Shown here one piece after another: positions 35,980-48,557 of a stretch of 64,000 nucleotides of DNA. The first letter of the stretch is position 1; each line of letters begins with the position of its first letter. The translations under genes were made by a program, and so were the position numbers. The stretch comes from Phyto melanocephala. Taxonomy: Eukaryota; Arthropoda; Insecta; Diptera; Rhinophoridae. The notes under the pieces are model-generated. The model did no database searches. It was not told the DNA's origin and saw nothing but the letters and a program-made list of their open reading frames with translations. The stretch is from contig OW799237.1 in the NCBI GenBank assembly GCA_941918925.1, positions 13,435,201 through 13,499,200 on the forward strand, written 5' to 3'.

Positions 35980-36760
35980 TGTTAAAAAAAAACTAAAACA
36001 CTATTATAAAAAAATTTGTATACGAAAATAAACTGTTATAAAAAATTTTCCTTATTTAAACTGTTATACAAAAATTTTTACTGAAAGACTATTTTTTAAA
36101 GAAAACAATGTTATATAGTAAATTTTTTCAGAGCAAGGGGTATATAATAGATTTCCTTAGAAAAACTGTTATATAAAATTTTTTACACAAAAAACACATA
36201 TGTAGTTATTTTTTCAAAAAAAAAAACTACTATGAAGAATTTTTATACAGAAAAGCTGTTACACAAAAATCGAAAACAAAAAAAAACTGTTATAAACTAT
36301 AAAAACTGTTATACAAAAATTTTTTGTAAAATCAATTTTTTAAAAAACTATGAAGATTTTTTATACATAAAAAAGCTGTTACACAAAAATCGACAACAAA
36401 GAAAACTGTTATAAACTATAAAAACTGCTATACTTAATTTTTTGGCAAAAGCAATCTTTTATAAATATTTTTTTAAAAAACTATGAAGATTTTTTTGCAG
36501 GAAAAAACTGTTATGCAAAAATCGAGTACAGAAAAAAAACTTGTTATGAACTATAAAAACTGTTATACTAAAATTGTTTGCAGAAAAAATCTATTACACA
36601 TATTTTTTCCGGACAAAACGATTATACACATTTTTAACAATATATTTTCTGGCCACATTAAAACTGTTATACAAGGTTTTGCTTTATACTTTCTTTGAAA
36701 AAATCTTTTATATAAAGTTCTATGAAAAATAACTGTTATAAACAAAAATTTCTATTCTTC
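35980..36760. repeat. AACTGTTATACAAAAATTTT array with higher-order units
   Basis: A monomer containing (A)ACTGTTATA and CAAAAATTTTT recurs about every 35-60 bp. Three higher-order units begin with CTATGAAGAT at 36230, 36348 and 36481 (118 and 133 bp apart); each holds GTTACACAAAAATCG or a near variant and then ACTATAAAAACTG. Short ORFs here are products of the array. Confidence 0.8.
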
Positions 36761-38369
36761 ACTTATCAACTCCTTCCTATTACCCTTTTTTATAAAATAT
36801 TTCAACAACTTTGCGAAGAGAATTGTTTTGGCAAAGTTTCTTAAAAACAACAAAATAAATCATTTTAAATATTCCTAATAATCTTAACACAAAACCTAGA
36901 AATAATCTGATATTTCTTTTGTTATCCTTTACCGCCATTAGCTTATATGCATGGCGAAATTCTCACACTTACCAATAGCCAGCTATTTGAATGTGATTTT
37001 AATCGCACTATTTAAAAATACATTTAGGATTTTATGATTATTGTTATTGTGCGGAAACATACTAAATCATGTAAAACAGAAAAATGCCGACACCTCAAAT
37101 GAAAAAAAAAAAAAAACAAACGGGTGACGTTAAAGAACAAAGGATTTAAAGCTTGAAACTTGAAAGAAATTACAGCGTTCGATCGAAAAATGCCAAAAAA
37201 AAAATAAACTGAAAACAGAAACAAATTACTCAACACAATACAGTAACGCCAACACCTTAAAGAAGACAATTTTAGGAGATGGCAACCAAATGTCTGTCGA
37301 CAGAGACATGCTGTCTGACACACTTGCAATCCGGGAGATTCCCTTCTGAATCATTTAGCTGAAGCAACAGCTTAACACCACCAAGTTTAACTAAAAACGA
37401 TTCAAAATATTATTTTATTACATTTTTTTTACTCTCGCTTTAAGTTCATAAAAATCTTTCACATTTTAACTTTATTTATGATTTATTTATTTTTTTTTTT
37501 TCGATTTTCTTGTCGGCTCTCAGGGTAGTTGAGGCATGTTTGCGACAGACTGACTGCTAAATGTGGCATGCTTTGCCACATGAAATCGTTGTCATTGACC
37601 ATATTTTATTTGGTTGTGTTCTTCTTCACGATCTTGGTATTTCTACATTTGAACTAATGGAGTATGAAGGTTGTTGTTTTCATTAAAATTACATTTTTTT
37701 TTATTTTTTGTTTTGCAAAAAAAAAAATTATTTTCATTTGGTGTGATTTTGCATACCAAGAAATATAAGATTTTATATGAGTTTTTGAGTGATGTGTATT
37801 TCGTAAGGAAAAGAACACCCTGTAGGAATTTTCGGATACAAATTCTTCGAAAGAACCTTTTCCATGCAAAATATTTCTCATAAAAAATATCGTAGTAATG
37901 AACCATAACACGACTGCAACTTTTAGCAAAAGAATTGCCAAAAAAAATAAGTAAAAGAAAATAACAGGCCAATAAATAAATTTGCGAATGCAACTTCTAG
38001 TAGTACTATCTATTTATAGTTTGAACGATAAATTAGAATTTTGACGTTACTAGTTTTGCCATGCAAATAAGCATTTAAAATACGTCCCAGAAATAAAATC
38101 GGTTTTCTTATGCTCTTATTTTATAACACTAACTCTCTCAACAATGTTACCATATTTTCATTAAATTTTCATACATTTTGTAAACAGCCCAATGTGTTGT
38201 CTTTGGTATGGCACAACATAAGTATGGTATGGTACATTGAAATACAGAATTTTTCTTAACAAAAATCTCTTACACAAAAAGTTTTGTATTAAAAAAATTT
38301 CTTATAATTTTTTTTCATTTAAAAAAACGTTTATTAAAAAACGAAAAACGTATTCAAGTATTTGCTTTA
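36761..38369. other. intergenic; nothing recognised
   Basis: No gene. Opposing ORFs at 37643-37993 are A/T-driven. Around 38265-38340 a short stretch resembles the AATCTCTTACACAAAAA arrays at 36 and 39 kb. Confidence 0.35.
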
Positions 38370-38940
38370 TAAACAAGTAAGTCGTGTTGAGTTTGAATTT
38401 AGAAGTTACGTTGTTATGCCTTTAAAATAATCGGAATCTTATTCTTATTTGAGAAGTTTTTAAACCCAAGTAAAGGCCAAGCAATATGGCCTTATTAACT
38501 CAAAGTCGTATATAATAACCATCCGCGGTTGTCCATGAAAACCACAGATATATAAATTTATTGTTCGCCATTATAATGTAACGGCCATCAAGGATTTGTA
38601 TTTTTTTTTATAATTGATTTTAATTTTTTTAATTTTTAATTTTCGTTTGTAAATTTTGAGATTTAATAAATATTATTTTAAAAAAAAAATTTCGATAAAA
38701 AAGAGACATTCGTGTTTGTTCGCTCATACCCCAAAAAGTTATGGGGAGATTGTGCTGGATTTAAATAGCAGATATTTTCAAAAGATTTATGCGACATAAA
38801 GGTCTGTGCAACCCCTATTCAAAAGTTTTCCGAAAATATATACCTTATGAAGTCGGAAGTGAAAATTGTAGAAATTTTACACGGAATGTCAAAGGTATAT
38901 ATACCCATAGGCACCACAGGTGAAGGGTATAACAACGCTA
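38370..38940 (+). repeat. dispersed TATACCC...GGGTATA family, copy
   Basis: Left edge AAACAAGTAAG (about 38373). The right part carries TATACCTTATGAAGTCGGAAGTGAAAATTGTAG, then ATATATACCC and GGTGAAGGGTATAA at 38921-38934. The same modules end the copies at 47819 and 56176. Noncoding. Confidence 0.7.
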
Positions 38941-38984
38941 TTTTTATAAAAAAAAGAAGATCTCTTTAAAACCATTTTATATGT

Positions 38985-39130
38985 ATTAGTTTTTTTCTAT
39001 ACAATCAAGAAACCATTATAGAAAATTTCCAAAAAAATCTCTTATACAAATTTTTTTTTTAACAATCTCTTATACAAAATTTTTTTTTGTCATAAAAATT
39101 TCTTATACAATTTTTTTTTTCAATAGAAAA
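38985..39130. repeat. short array of CTCTTATACAAATTTTTTT units
   Basis: TCTTATACAA followed by 7-10 T recurs at about 39041, 39065 and 39100. It is the same style as the arrays at 36 kb and 25-28 kb. Confidence 0.75.
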
Positions 39131-39329
39131 TTTATTTATTTATATTTTTAAAAATAATAAAGTTTATTTTACAAGGTGGTTATAGTAGCGAAACATATTT
39201 AAAGGTCACTTAATTGCTTACGATAGTTACCTTTTGCTAACATTAAATTAATAGGCAAGTTGTAATAATGGCTTTAGAGCCACACTTAGGTGTGATAACA
39301 TAACATAAACACTATTAATGATGATTCCA

Positions 39330-39425
39330 GAGTGTCAATTCTTGTTCTGTGAAACTGTAAAATGATATGATATGGCAAGCGATTTTTTTTTCATTTCATC
39401 GTTTTATTGAACAATAACTAACGCC
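39330..39425. mobile_element. fragment shared with the 5' part of the 61.7-kb transposon
   Basis: GTGTCAATTCTTGTTCTGTGAAACT followed by TCATTTCATCGTTTTATTGAA matches 61768-61885. At 61.7 kb this lies between the left terminal repeat and the transposase remains. Here it is an isolated scrap. Confidence 0.5.
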
Positions 39426-40633
39426 CTGATTTATAAATGATGAACTACATGCAAAGATTTAATTCAGTGAAAAGCAATAATTAAATTAAAAATATTAGCC
39501 AAAAATCTCGCCAGTTTGCTAAAAAATCGCCAAGGCGCCAAACTCAAAATTCAATCGCCAGTATCACTAAAAAGTCGCCACGTTTGGTGAGAAATTGCCA
39601 AATCTGACAGATCTGAATATTAGTAAAAAAAAACTCTTAACCGGCCCACTGTGTTGCGGCTAGTGGAAAAGTAACTTTTTTCCGATTATTTTTTTCAGTG
39701 TTTTTAATGATGCAATTTTGTCACAGACATTCCAAGTAAACAAAAAACATATAAAGCTTATTTTTATGTTGGCCCCTTGATTTTTAATTGATTTTAGAAG
39801 TCAAATATACAAAATTTTCACGAAAAGAGGGGATTTCAGGGCTGTATTCAAAATGATCTCATTTGATTTTGGTGACAGATATTTTGATTCGGAAAAAAAT
39901 CTGCCTTCGGACAAGTATCTTCTGTAAAAAAAGGAATGTTGTTTGAGACATTTTCATATACACCTTTTTTAGAGCGAAAACCCGACTAAAGGTCAATTTT
40001 TCCTTAAAATTTGGGTTAGGTAAGCAATATCTAAAAAGTCCCAGAGAGTCCCAGTTCCAAACCACTACAGAAATGTTCATAATTTGTTTTCAACGAACTG
40101 TGAAAAAATCAGCTGCCCATACCTGCCCTCCTGGGAGTTATAGCGATTTTAGTATATCACTCTCAGTATTTATTCCATAGAAATAGAACGGAAATTCTCG
40201 GAATCACTTATTTTTTATTCTACATCTATTCTAGCACTCCACAAAAATGAGCATAACTCTCTTAAAACTGAAGCTATTGACTTCAAACCAAATTAAAGCT
40301 TTTATGCCACCTTTCAAATAAGAAATGAAATAGATTTGGGTTTTATATAAAATTTCAGAGTTATTCAACAAATATCGAAAAATCATAAAAATTTAACGTT
40401 TATAATTCTTGTTCGTACCAGCCTATAATTTATTTTGAAAACTAATCATAGAGTATTTATCAGAAATAAAATTTTTTTTTTAAATTTTTCGAACAATTTT
40501 TTTTTTTTGGACTTTTGTTGAAAATTTTACCTTACAATTTTTTTCGGTGTAAATTTTTTTTCACTCATTCTGTTTGGGATTTCATTCTGACCAATCTGTA
40601 GAAGTTTCTCATCGATACAATTAAAATTACAGT
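39426..40633. other. intergenic, nothing recognised
   Basis: AT-rich; poly-T at 40494-40510. A short cluster of CGCCA words at 39510-39600 is visible but unexplained. Confidence 0.35.
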
Positions 40634-41270
40634 TTAGGCAATATGATTTCCAAAAAATTCTGGTTTCGCAACACTGTGCGGCCCCCAAACCACACCAAAC
40701 CGTTGTTTTTTTTTTGTATGAAATGGCAGTTCTTGAATCGCATCAAGTTGCTCTTCGTCACAAATGCGGCAATTTTGGTTGTTTACATACCCATTGAGCC
40801 AGAAATGGGCCTCATTGTTGAACAAAATTTGCCTCGAAAACGTCGGCTTTTCTTGGAACTTTTCAAGAGCGGCTTCAGTTGTTGCACAAGCTGTGTAATG
40901 GCTGTACATCAGTCCGAGTTGCTGCGAACGGCGCCGAATCGACTCTTCACGGTCTTTGTGTAAACTCTCAGCTACGGCCGCTATATTTTCTTACAGCATG
41001 GTCTATTCGGTCGAATATTATCCAGTAATGAATGCTGGGTTTTAAAATGGGTGATGGTGTTGCGAATAGTACTCTCAGTAGACCGATTATGTTGACCATA
41101 ACTTGAGCGAAGTACACGAAACACATTCCTTACAGAACGTGAATTTTCGTAATAAAGTTGAACGATTTGTAAACGTTGTTCTGGCGTAAGTCTTTCGATT
41201 ATGAAATTCCAAGCAATACTAAACAAAAATAACATGACAAACGACTCACACGTGATCTTAATTCACCCAT
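40634..41270 (-). mobile_element. Tc1/mariner-type transposase relic, C-terminus missing
   Basis: On the minus strand the N-terminal helix-turn-helix region is well preserved (40981-41235): [37 protein letters not shown] and NTITHFKTQHSLLDN. A second frame (40634-40909) continues with FSRQILFNNEAHFWLNGYVN, NQNCRI and FGVVWGP. The first catalytic Asp is Asn (NNEAHF). A segment between the two frames is deleted, and the element ends after FFGNHIA, before the second Asp. No right terminus is recognisable. Confidence 0.85.
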
Positions 41271-43769
41271 TACAACTTAATTTAAAGAATAAAATTTTAT
41301 AAAAATATTTTGTTTTTAGAAAAATTATAATACATTTTTCCTTTATAAAAAAAGTTCTTACACAATTTTGTTAATTAAAAAAAATTAAGTATTAAAATAT
41401 TAAAAAAAAATTATATACATACAATATTTGGTGTATTCACAAGATATCCTCAATATCGTATTGTCATAATATTCCTTTAATTGTAAAATGAATGAAAGGT
41501 ATTACATTGTTGATTGTAAAATTTTTAAAACATTTTTGCATTTGAAGAAATTATGACAATGTGACATTATAGCATACCTTGTGAATCCACCAATTATAGG
41601 TAAATGTATTTTGTTTACGTCTTATATTCCTACATGACTTTCAAGGTTCATGTGAATTCTTCAAATCAGTCTAAGATTTTTAGCTCGTAAAACAGTTTTA
41701 AGACAACAACAACAACAAAAACATTATATATGTATAACATGCAGTTCATCAGACGGGCAATTAAAAAATCTACAACAACTTAGAGAAGATGAAATAAAGT
41801 TGAACTTTTAAGTTACAATGACATTTAAGCGAAAAAAAACACCAAAACCTGACTTCACAACTAAGCAAACCTTAAGGAATTCAGCAAAATGATATGAAAT
41901 AAAGAAAATAAAAGAAAAAATATAAAAAAGCCAAATGAAATGAAAAAAATGTTGAAAATATAAATAAAATTAACAAATGCTCATAAGAAAATAATAATAC
42001 TTACGACAACAACAACAACAATAACAAAAAAATGCGCTTTGCAAAATCCGCCAAACAAAAAGGAAACAAAAAACATCAAACACTTAAGCCGCATTTCAAT
42101 ATTATTAGTTGTATGTTGTAATAAGTAAAAGAAATGCTTAGAGAAGATGAAAATTGCTCGCTGAACTTTGGTTAAGGCTTATTGACGATATGACTGTTTT
42201 GCATGCTGTGGCCCCACCACACAAACATCTTTAAACCAATGACCAGGGTATAAAATAAAATAAAATAAAAAAAACTAAATACTTGTCCGTAGATGATAGT
42301 CAGTGATCCAACCCAGTTGTGTGAATACGTTTACAAAATGCCAGAATAGTATTTATGTGTGATTGTTTTCAAAGCTATTCGATCAACTCATCACCACGAA
42401 AAAGAACTCAGTGCATGCTACAGACAGTATGTGATATTTAGATTTTGGGATTATTAAAAGTTTAATTATTTTTATAAAAGAAGTTGTTTAATGTAATGAA
42501 AACAATTAATAACAATTTTGTTTATTTTAAACAAACAGTACTGTTTTAACAACTTAGTTTAAATATCAATTCATATTTCTTTAAAGCAATTAAATTTTTA
42601 ATTAGCAGGTCAATATTAAAGATCACAATTTGTTGTTTATGTACAAGTTTATTTATATAAAACTGTCTTTAACTAAAAGACTATTTAAATTTTGTTCACA
42701 TTTTGTTTAATTCCCTTAAAGTAGAGATTTAAAAATTCGTCTACTTCTTTGTTTGGATGTATAGATGTCCTCTCCAAGAACCTTAATTGTTAATCTGCAA
42801 AAAATGCTGCATTTTACAACAATACATATGTATACACAACAAAAAAGTTGCCCAACTATTTTAAACTTGTAATTTAATTGCAAATAAATTGAGTTTTACT
42901 TTTTCTAGAAAATTTCCAATCAGTTCTTTTCTCTTTTTTTTTAAGACAAATCAAAAACAAATTACCGACACTTGGCGGTCTTTGTCGCTACAACCAATCC
43001 GTGTTAAATACTTCTTCTGCGCTTTTAAACGCTGTTTAAACTGTGTTTAAAATAATGTCATCTCTTTCTGTTACGGTGCTTTTAAATGTGGGAAATTGTT
43101 GTAATTTAGTTTAATTTTAAATTTAGTTGCCGTTTATCATGAAAGCCATTATTGTTGACGAATAAAGCACATTGGGAAATAGCATGAGGAAAAACTAAAC
43201 ATTTTCTTAGAGTTTTCATTATAACAGTTTTATCTAATTATATTAAATTGTCTTTAAATAAAAGAAACCTTGCAAAGTTCCCTGGGATTCGGCGTGCTCT
43301 CGTAAGCAAACCAGGGGAAAAATTAGGGCATTTTAATCAGATCAAAATTAAAGATTCTTAATTGGAATCTGTATTCTAATAGTAATAATTTGCCCCCCAA
43401 CACTCTTGAGTAAAAGCAATAACATCTATTGACATACTTGGCCCAATTAAATTTTGATAGACCTTCGAATTTTAATAGTGAAAGTGATGTATCTCACAGT
43501 AGTAGCATACCAATACGTTTCGACAGTCGTGGGACAATGCAGGTCATGGTTAGATTTCCTGCTAAATGTATTATCTTATTAATTTCAAAGTAAAGATAAA
43601 AGCTTCAAAAAAAAGCTTTCAATAAATTTAATTATGCGCTGCAACACACTTTAATATTTTTAATGTTTTACCCATAAAATCATATCACTGAGCCAAGGCT
43701 TATCCAACAAAGTAGCATCGATGGTAAATTTAACAGAATTCCCTTACATCTTAATATGTCATACTTGAC
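41271..43769. other. intergenic, nothing recognised
   Basis: Contains ACA-rich trinucleotide runs (41703-41718, 42005-42022) and an (AAAAT)n run at 42247-42270. The balanced stretch 42150-42430 might be regulatory. No gene is seen. Confidence 0.35.
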
Positions 43770-45700
43770 ATAAAACAAATAACAGCACTATATTCGGCTG
43801 TGACGAATTTTTGATATCCACCACCAATTTTGTGTACTTTCATAGCACAAAATTTATTATTTTGTTATTAACTGTAATCGCTATGGCATAATCTCTTTAT
43901 ACTAAAATATATATCACTTTCGTTGTATAACTTATATTTGTTATTTATTTATTTTCTTAAATTTAGTCTTACAATGACACCTTAAGTACTTCTACATTTA
44001 AAATGATACTACTATGTGCAACTACTATTTTTTACTACAATGTTGAACTTTTACGGAAACTGAAGAGTACAATTTGATACCCAGAAGTAGTTAAATATTA
44101 ATAATAAGAGATTTTTGTGGGCATGGCACCTCCTTGTTTTAAAATTCTACCTAATGTTTGAATTACACTTAGATAATCCATTACAGATTTAATTTGTTTT
44201 TTCAATTTTTGTCCATATAGAAATAATATGAATTTGAGATAAAGCGTTATATGGGAGGTGGGCGTGTCACCTTAAAATTATACTTACGTAGACGAGATAT
44301 GTATATGAGCAAAATTTCATCATCATCATACATCTACTTCTGTTGGCTTAATGAACTTTTTTTTTATTAACAGTAAATTGTGTGAGAAGTGGGCGTTAAA
44401 GTAGGCGTGCCGAAATAGTTTCTCCTAATTGATTCAACGTAGATATTTTAATATAGAGTCCGGTATTCTTTCAAAACTATTGTCCATAGAGAAATTATAT
44501 GAATTTGGGATAAATAAAGGGTCCGCCATCTAACTTTTTTTTCAACTACTGCTTATTTTGTGAATGGTAACACTTAGCTCATGTCTGATTTGACAGATAA
44601 TTAGTTTTATCCTTCCGCTAAACGAATATGGTTTTGTATACGCTTGTACAACGCTGGGAAATATTGCGACATTATTTTGGTCGATTTTGCCCAAAAAAAT
44701 CATCTTTTCAGATGAAGCTCATTTTGATCTTGGCGGGTATGTAAACAAGCAAAATTTTCGCATTTGGGGCACAGAAAACCCGAACGCTTACATTGAAAAG
44801 CCAATACACTTAAAACGAGTCACAGTTTGGTGCGGATTTTGGTCCAGAGGCATAATTCGGCCATTTTTCTTCGAAAAGCAAGGAGTGGCCGTTACTGTCA
44901 ATGGCGATCGTTATCGGACCATGTTGAACGAATTTTTGTTCACAAAAATTGAAGAGAAGGATATTGGCAACATTTGGTTTCAACAGGACGGCGCTACGTG
45001 CCGCACAGCCGAAGCTACACTTTTTTATAGCATTTTCCGAAAAAAAAATTACTTGGCGGACCCTTTAGTTATATGAAAGGTAGGCGTCAAAATGGGCGTG
45101 TTACCTTAATTTTTCATTATTACATGTCTATTGACCAAAAAGCAATGCTTGCAAAATTTCAAAATCATACATCTAATTTTGTCAGTTTTTTTACGTTTAA
45201 AATTTTAAGTAGATCGAAAAAGACATTGTGCGGTAAAAATTTTAGTAAATTTTGATCTATAACTCCTTTCGTAATGTCCAGATTTGATAAATTTTCTGGG
45301 AAAGATATTTTTTTACTTAAGAAATATACTTGTAAAATTTTTTGAGCTCTATGTCAATGCGTATGGATACAATCGCATTTTATTCAATGTATAAAGGACA
45401 TGGTTCTTGTGACCTACCCTCTCTCTTTCTAATATACCAATGTAGCCTATTTTCAGTACCAAACAAACTTTGTTTATAAGAAATATTCTGGCAAAATTGG
45501 ATCCCCCTAACTTATTGCGTTCGAACTCTATCGTGCTTTCAACAAACGGACAGATGGACAGACGGACGGACATAGCTAGATAGTCCTAAACTGAAAACAG
45601 GATTCAGAAAATATATACTTTATGGAGCCTTAAATGAATATTTTAATTTGTAACAAACGGAGTGACAAAATGAATACAACCCCACGCCATTTTTTTTTGG
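43770..45700. repeat. dispersed repeat with GTGGGCGTG modules, interrupted by a mariner element
   Basis: The left edge has AGCACTATATTCGGCTGTG and TATCCACCACCA; the right edge has ACGGACGGACATAGCTAGA and TTTGGTGGCGGTTATAAA, so the ends are mutually inverted (CCACCA against TGGTGG). Inside, a unit of about 200-250 bp (TTGTCCATA(T/G)AGAAAT, TATATGAATTTG(A/G)GATAAA, GTTATATG, (G/A)GGCGT, CCTTAA) occurs at least twice, at 44207-44280 and about 44480 continuing at 45067. The second unit is split by the insertion at 44517-45065. Noncoding. Confidence 0.7.
44517..45065 (+). mobile_element. 549-bp Tc1/mariner deletion derivative with intact ends
   Basis: The ends are AAGGGTCCGCCA(A/T) with a continuing T-rich stretch, near-perfect inverted repeats of about 25 bp, and flanking TA on both sides (44515-44516 and 45066-45067). 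The ORF at 44687-45076 reads FSDEAHFDLGGYVNKQNF, RVTVWCGFW, IIRPFFFEK, VTVNGDRYRTML and IWFQQDGATCRTAEATL. Two catalytic Asp residues are intact. The DNA-binding half and everything past the second Asp, including the third, are deleted, and the frame runs through the right terminal repeat into the host repeat. It cannot make an active transposase but keeps the ends that a full-length relative could mobilise. Confidence 0.92.
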
Positions 45701-47818
45701 TGGCGGTTATAAAAACAATAAATTTTCTCTATAGGCGACTGACTTAATACAATTTTTTAATAAAAAAAAGGTATTTAATCAAAACGTTTTTTAAAAATTT
45801 TGGTAATTTTCAACAATTTCCCTTTTTATATAAAATCTCAATAAATTTAATTTTTCTAAAAAATTTCTTTAAATATTTTGTTTACAGAATGTTGTCCCTA
45901 AACTTTTAAAGCTTGAAATTCTCTGTCTCTTTCTTACTACCACCATTTAAAATTTTTATTTATTTTTTCAATTTATCATTGCCATTAAATTTTTCAGTAA
46001 TTTGAAAAAAAAACTAATTTAATGTCATCAATATATTTTCACTTAAGTTATTTCATAAAATATCAAAATCCAATATTTCCTATATCCTCTCTCTATCTCT
46101 CTCTGTCTCACTCTCTCTAGCTATTTAAATTTAAAAAGGAAACATAAATAGAACTTACACCTGGTCTTTTAGTAACATATTTTTACAATTTTGTATACAA
46201 TAACATATAAGTCCATTTGTTAAAAATACACAGAGTTTTGTAAAATATTTGAAAAACTGTTTCTTTTCAAAAACAAAAAAAAGCCAACATGATGATCTTT
46301 ATAATGCAGCGAATTAAGCGTGAAGTTTACGCATATTAACAGCAAATTTTTTTTTTCTAGTAAAGGGAACATATTTGAAAATAGTACAAATAAGAGAAGA
46401 GTATAGGTTGTGAAGGAAAAAGAGAGGGATAGGGCAAGCACTAGAAAAACTAGCAGCAGTTTGCTTTTTTGTTCAAGGAAAAACTCACCACTTTAAACAG
46501 GATATTTATAAAACTACAACAGTTGCTATTAGACATTTTATTCCAAAAAAAAATTTGCTATAAAACCGATTTTTTCTTATAACTTTTTTACTTTAGTTGC
46601 ATTAATTCCTATTTTTATTATTTTATTTTTTTTTATTTTTTTCAGTCATAAATTTTAATTGGTTTTTTCTATTTCTTTCTTTTTCGATATTATCAAATAA
46701 ATTGAGTATTTTTTTTATGTTAAAATATTAATGAAGCGTTATGAAATGCTAAATACTCTACTGAAGCTGGCGATTGCCTTTTCGCCTTTATAATGTGTGG
46801 CAATGAGGTTGTGTTTGTTGGCTATTCTGTTTAGTGGTTGTCTATGATGAAAAATTGATTTAGCATTTCCTGGTATAGAATGTAACTTCGTACATAATTT
46901 TGTTTCCGTGGCCACAATTAATATGCTCATTATCGAATAAACAGGATGTCCTTATACATAGATTTACTGCCCTGAGTGCCATGACTAAATTTTTTTTTTG
47001 TTTTTAATCTCAAGATATTTATTTAGCATTTTGCTTTAGGTCAGTCTAATATGTTCGTATGACAGTTTGCAATTAGTTTTTTTGTTCTTCCTGTTTATAT
47101 ATTCATGTATTTTTTTAACAGTAAAAAGCGTTAAATTTAAGAATTTTCAAATTATCACAGTAAATGTATGTGATTGATTTTAATGCAGAGGTACTAAATA
47201 TCTGTAGAAACGTACCACATAATTATTACCTGATGGTTTTAAGTACTTAAACTATGTAAAATATTAAATTTATATAAAAAGAAATGAAAATAAGAAACAT
47301 AATACTCTATACCATAACATATAATATATAAAATTATTTGTGTCAAATTTGAATTGTAACACCAAACTCCACAGTGGTTCGTTTTGAAGAAAAAATGTCA
47401 ATAAATATGTTACTTCTAAATTATTTATCTGAATTGCATGAAGCAAACAAAGGCACCCTGTGTCAGCACAGTATAGCTCCACAGCTCATTAAAGTAGGCA
47501 ACACTGTTTAAAAAAACTTTTCATGGCCTGTAACTTTTATCAATGTCAACTAGTTTGAATGATTTTGACATTTTGGTCAAAGACAAACAAAAAGCATAGC
47601 TATATTGCACAGTGTAAGATTTAGCCATTCTAGGGACACAAAATTCAATATCTTGGAAAAAATTAAGCTAGACTCATGTTTCTAGGCCAATATGTACCAC
47701 TATCAAAAAAAGGGCGAATTTGGACCACTGCCACGCCCTCCTCCCAAACTACTGCTAAAATTTATATCTGATATTATTGTCGTTGTATTATTAAAAAGTT
47801 AAAAATAATGTTTAAAAT
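45701..47818. other. intergenic, nothing recognised
   Basis: AT-rich, with a CT-rich microsatellite at 46085-46118. Sequence at 47640-47800 (CCACTGCCACGCCCTCC) resembles the GGGCGTG modules of the neighbouring dispersed repeat in inverse orientation. Confidence 0.35.
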
Positions 47819-48557
47819 AAAAACAAGTAAGAGTGCTATATTTGGCCATGCCGAATCTTATATACCCTTCACAACGTGTAGTTACGCAATAACAATAGTT
47901 TGTATCACCATACATCTCATATAAAATACGTACATTCATTAAAAAACAATACATATGTATATAAAAACATCCCACTGTAAAATTATAAATTTACGTATGT
48001 GTTTTAAAAGAAAATTTAAAAAAAAATTTTAAAAAAAAATTTTAAAAAATATAAAAAAAAGTTTAAAAAAATAAAACAAAAAAAAAGATACATATAAACA
48101 AAATTAAAAAATAATAGTAAAAATATAAGTAATAAATATAAAATAAAAATAAAAAAATTAGAAAAAATTTTTTTTTAAAAAATTAAAAAAAAAAATTCTA
48201 GAAATAAGAAAAAAATAAAAAAAAATTAAGAAAAAAAAAAAAAGATTAAAAAAAAAATTAAAAATAAATTAAAAAAAATAATAAAAATATAAATAATATA
48301 CAAAATAAAAAATTAAATAAATTTTTTTTTGAGCTTAGCTGGGGTTTGATGTCACGTTTACTCTAACCAATATACCACGTTGAATGTATGTTGTTGTTGT
48401 ATGTTGTTTTTTTTTTTTTGTTAGTCAGACGGACAGACTGACAGAGCTTAATCGACTCCCCTATTCATAAGCTTTATGGGGTCGGAAATGAAAATTGTAG
48501 CAATTTCACACTGAATGACAAACTTATATATACATTTTTTCACAGTGTGAAGGGTAT
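47819..48557. repeat. dispersed TATACCC...GGGTATA family, full-looking copy
   Basis: Left edge AACAAGTAAGAGTGCTATAT then TATATACCCTTCACAA (47870-47875 onward). Right edge GTGTGAAGGGTATAAATA (48545-48562). The two edges are inverse to each other. Near the right are GACGGACAGACTGACAG, TCGACTCCCC and GGGGTCGGAAATGAAAATTG. The middle (48003-48325) is an A-rich low-complexity expansion. Confidence 0.75.

Noticed and set aside
37024..37993. Overlapping ORFs of 95-116 codons on both strands
   Set aside because: A/T-driven, Phe/Lys-rich and with no domain; chance ORFs.
44687..45076. A functional transposase gene
   Set aside because: It lacks the DNA-binding half and the third catalytic residue, and its frame exits through the terminal repeat.
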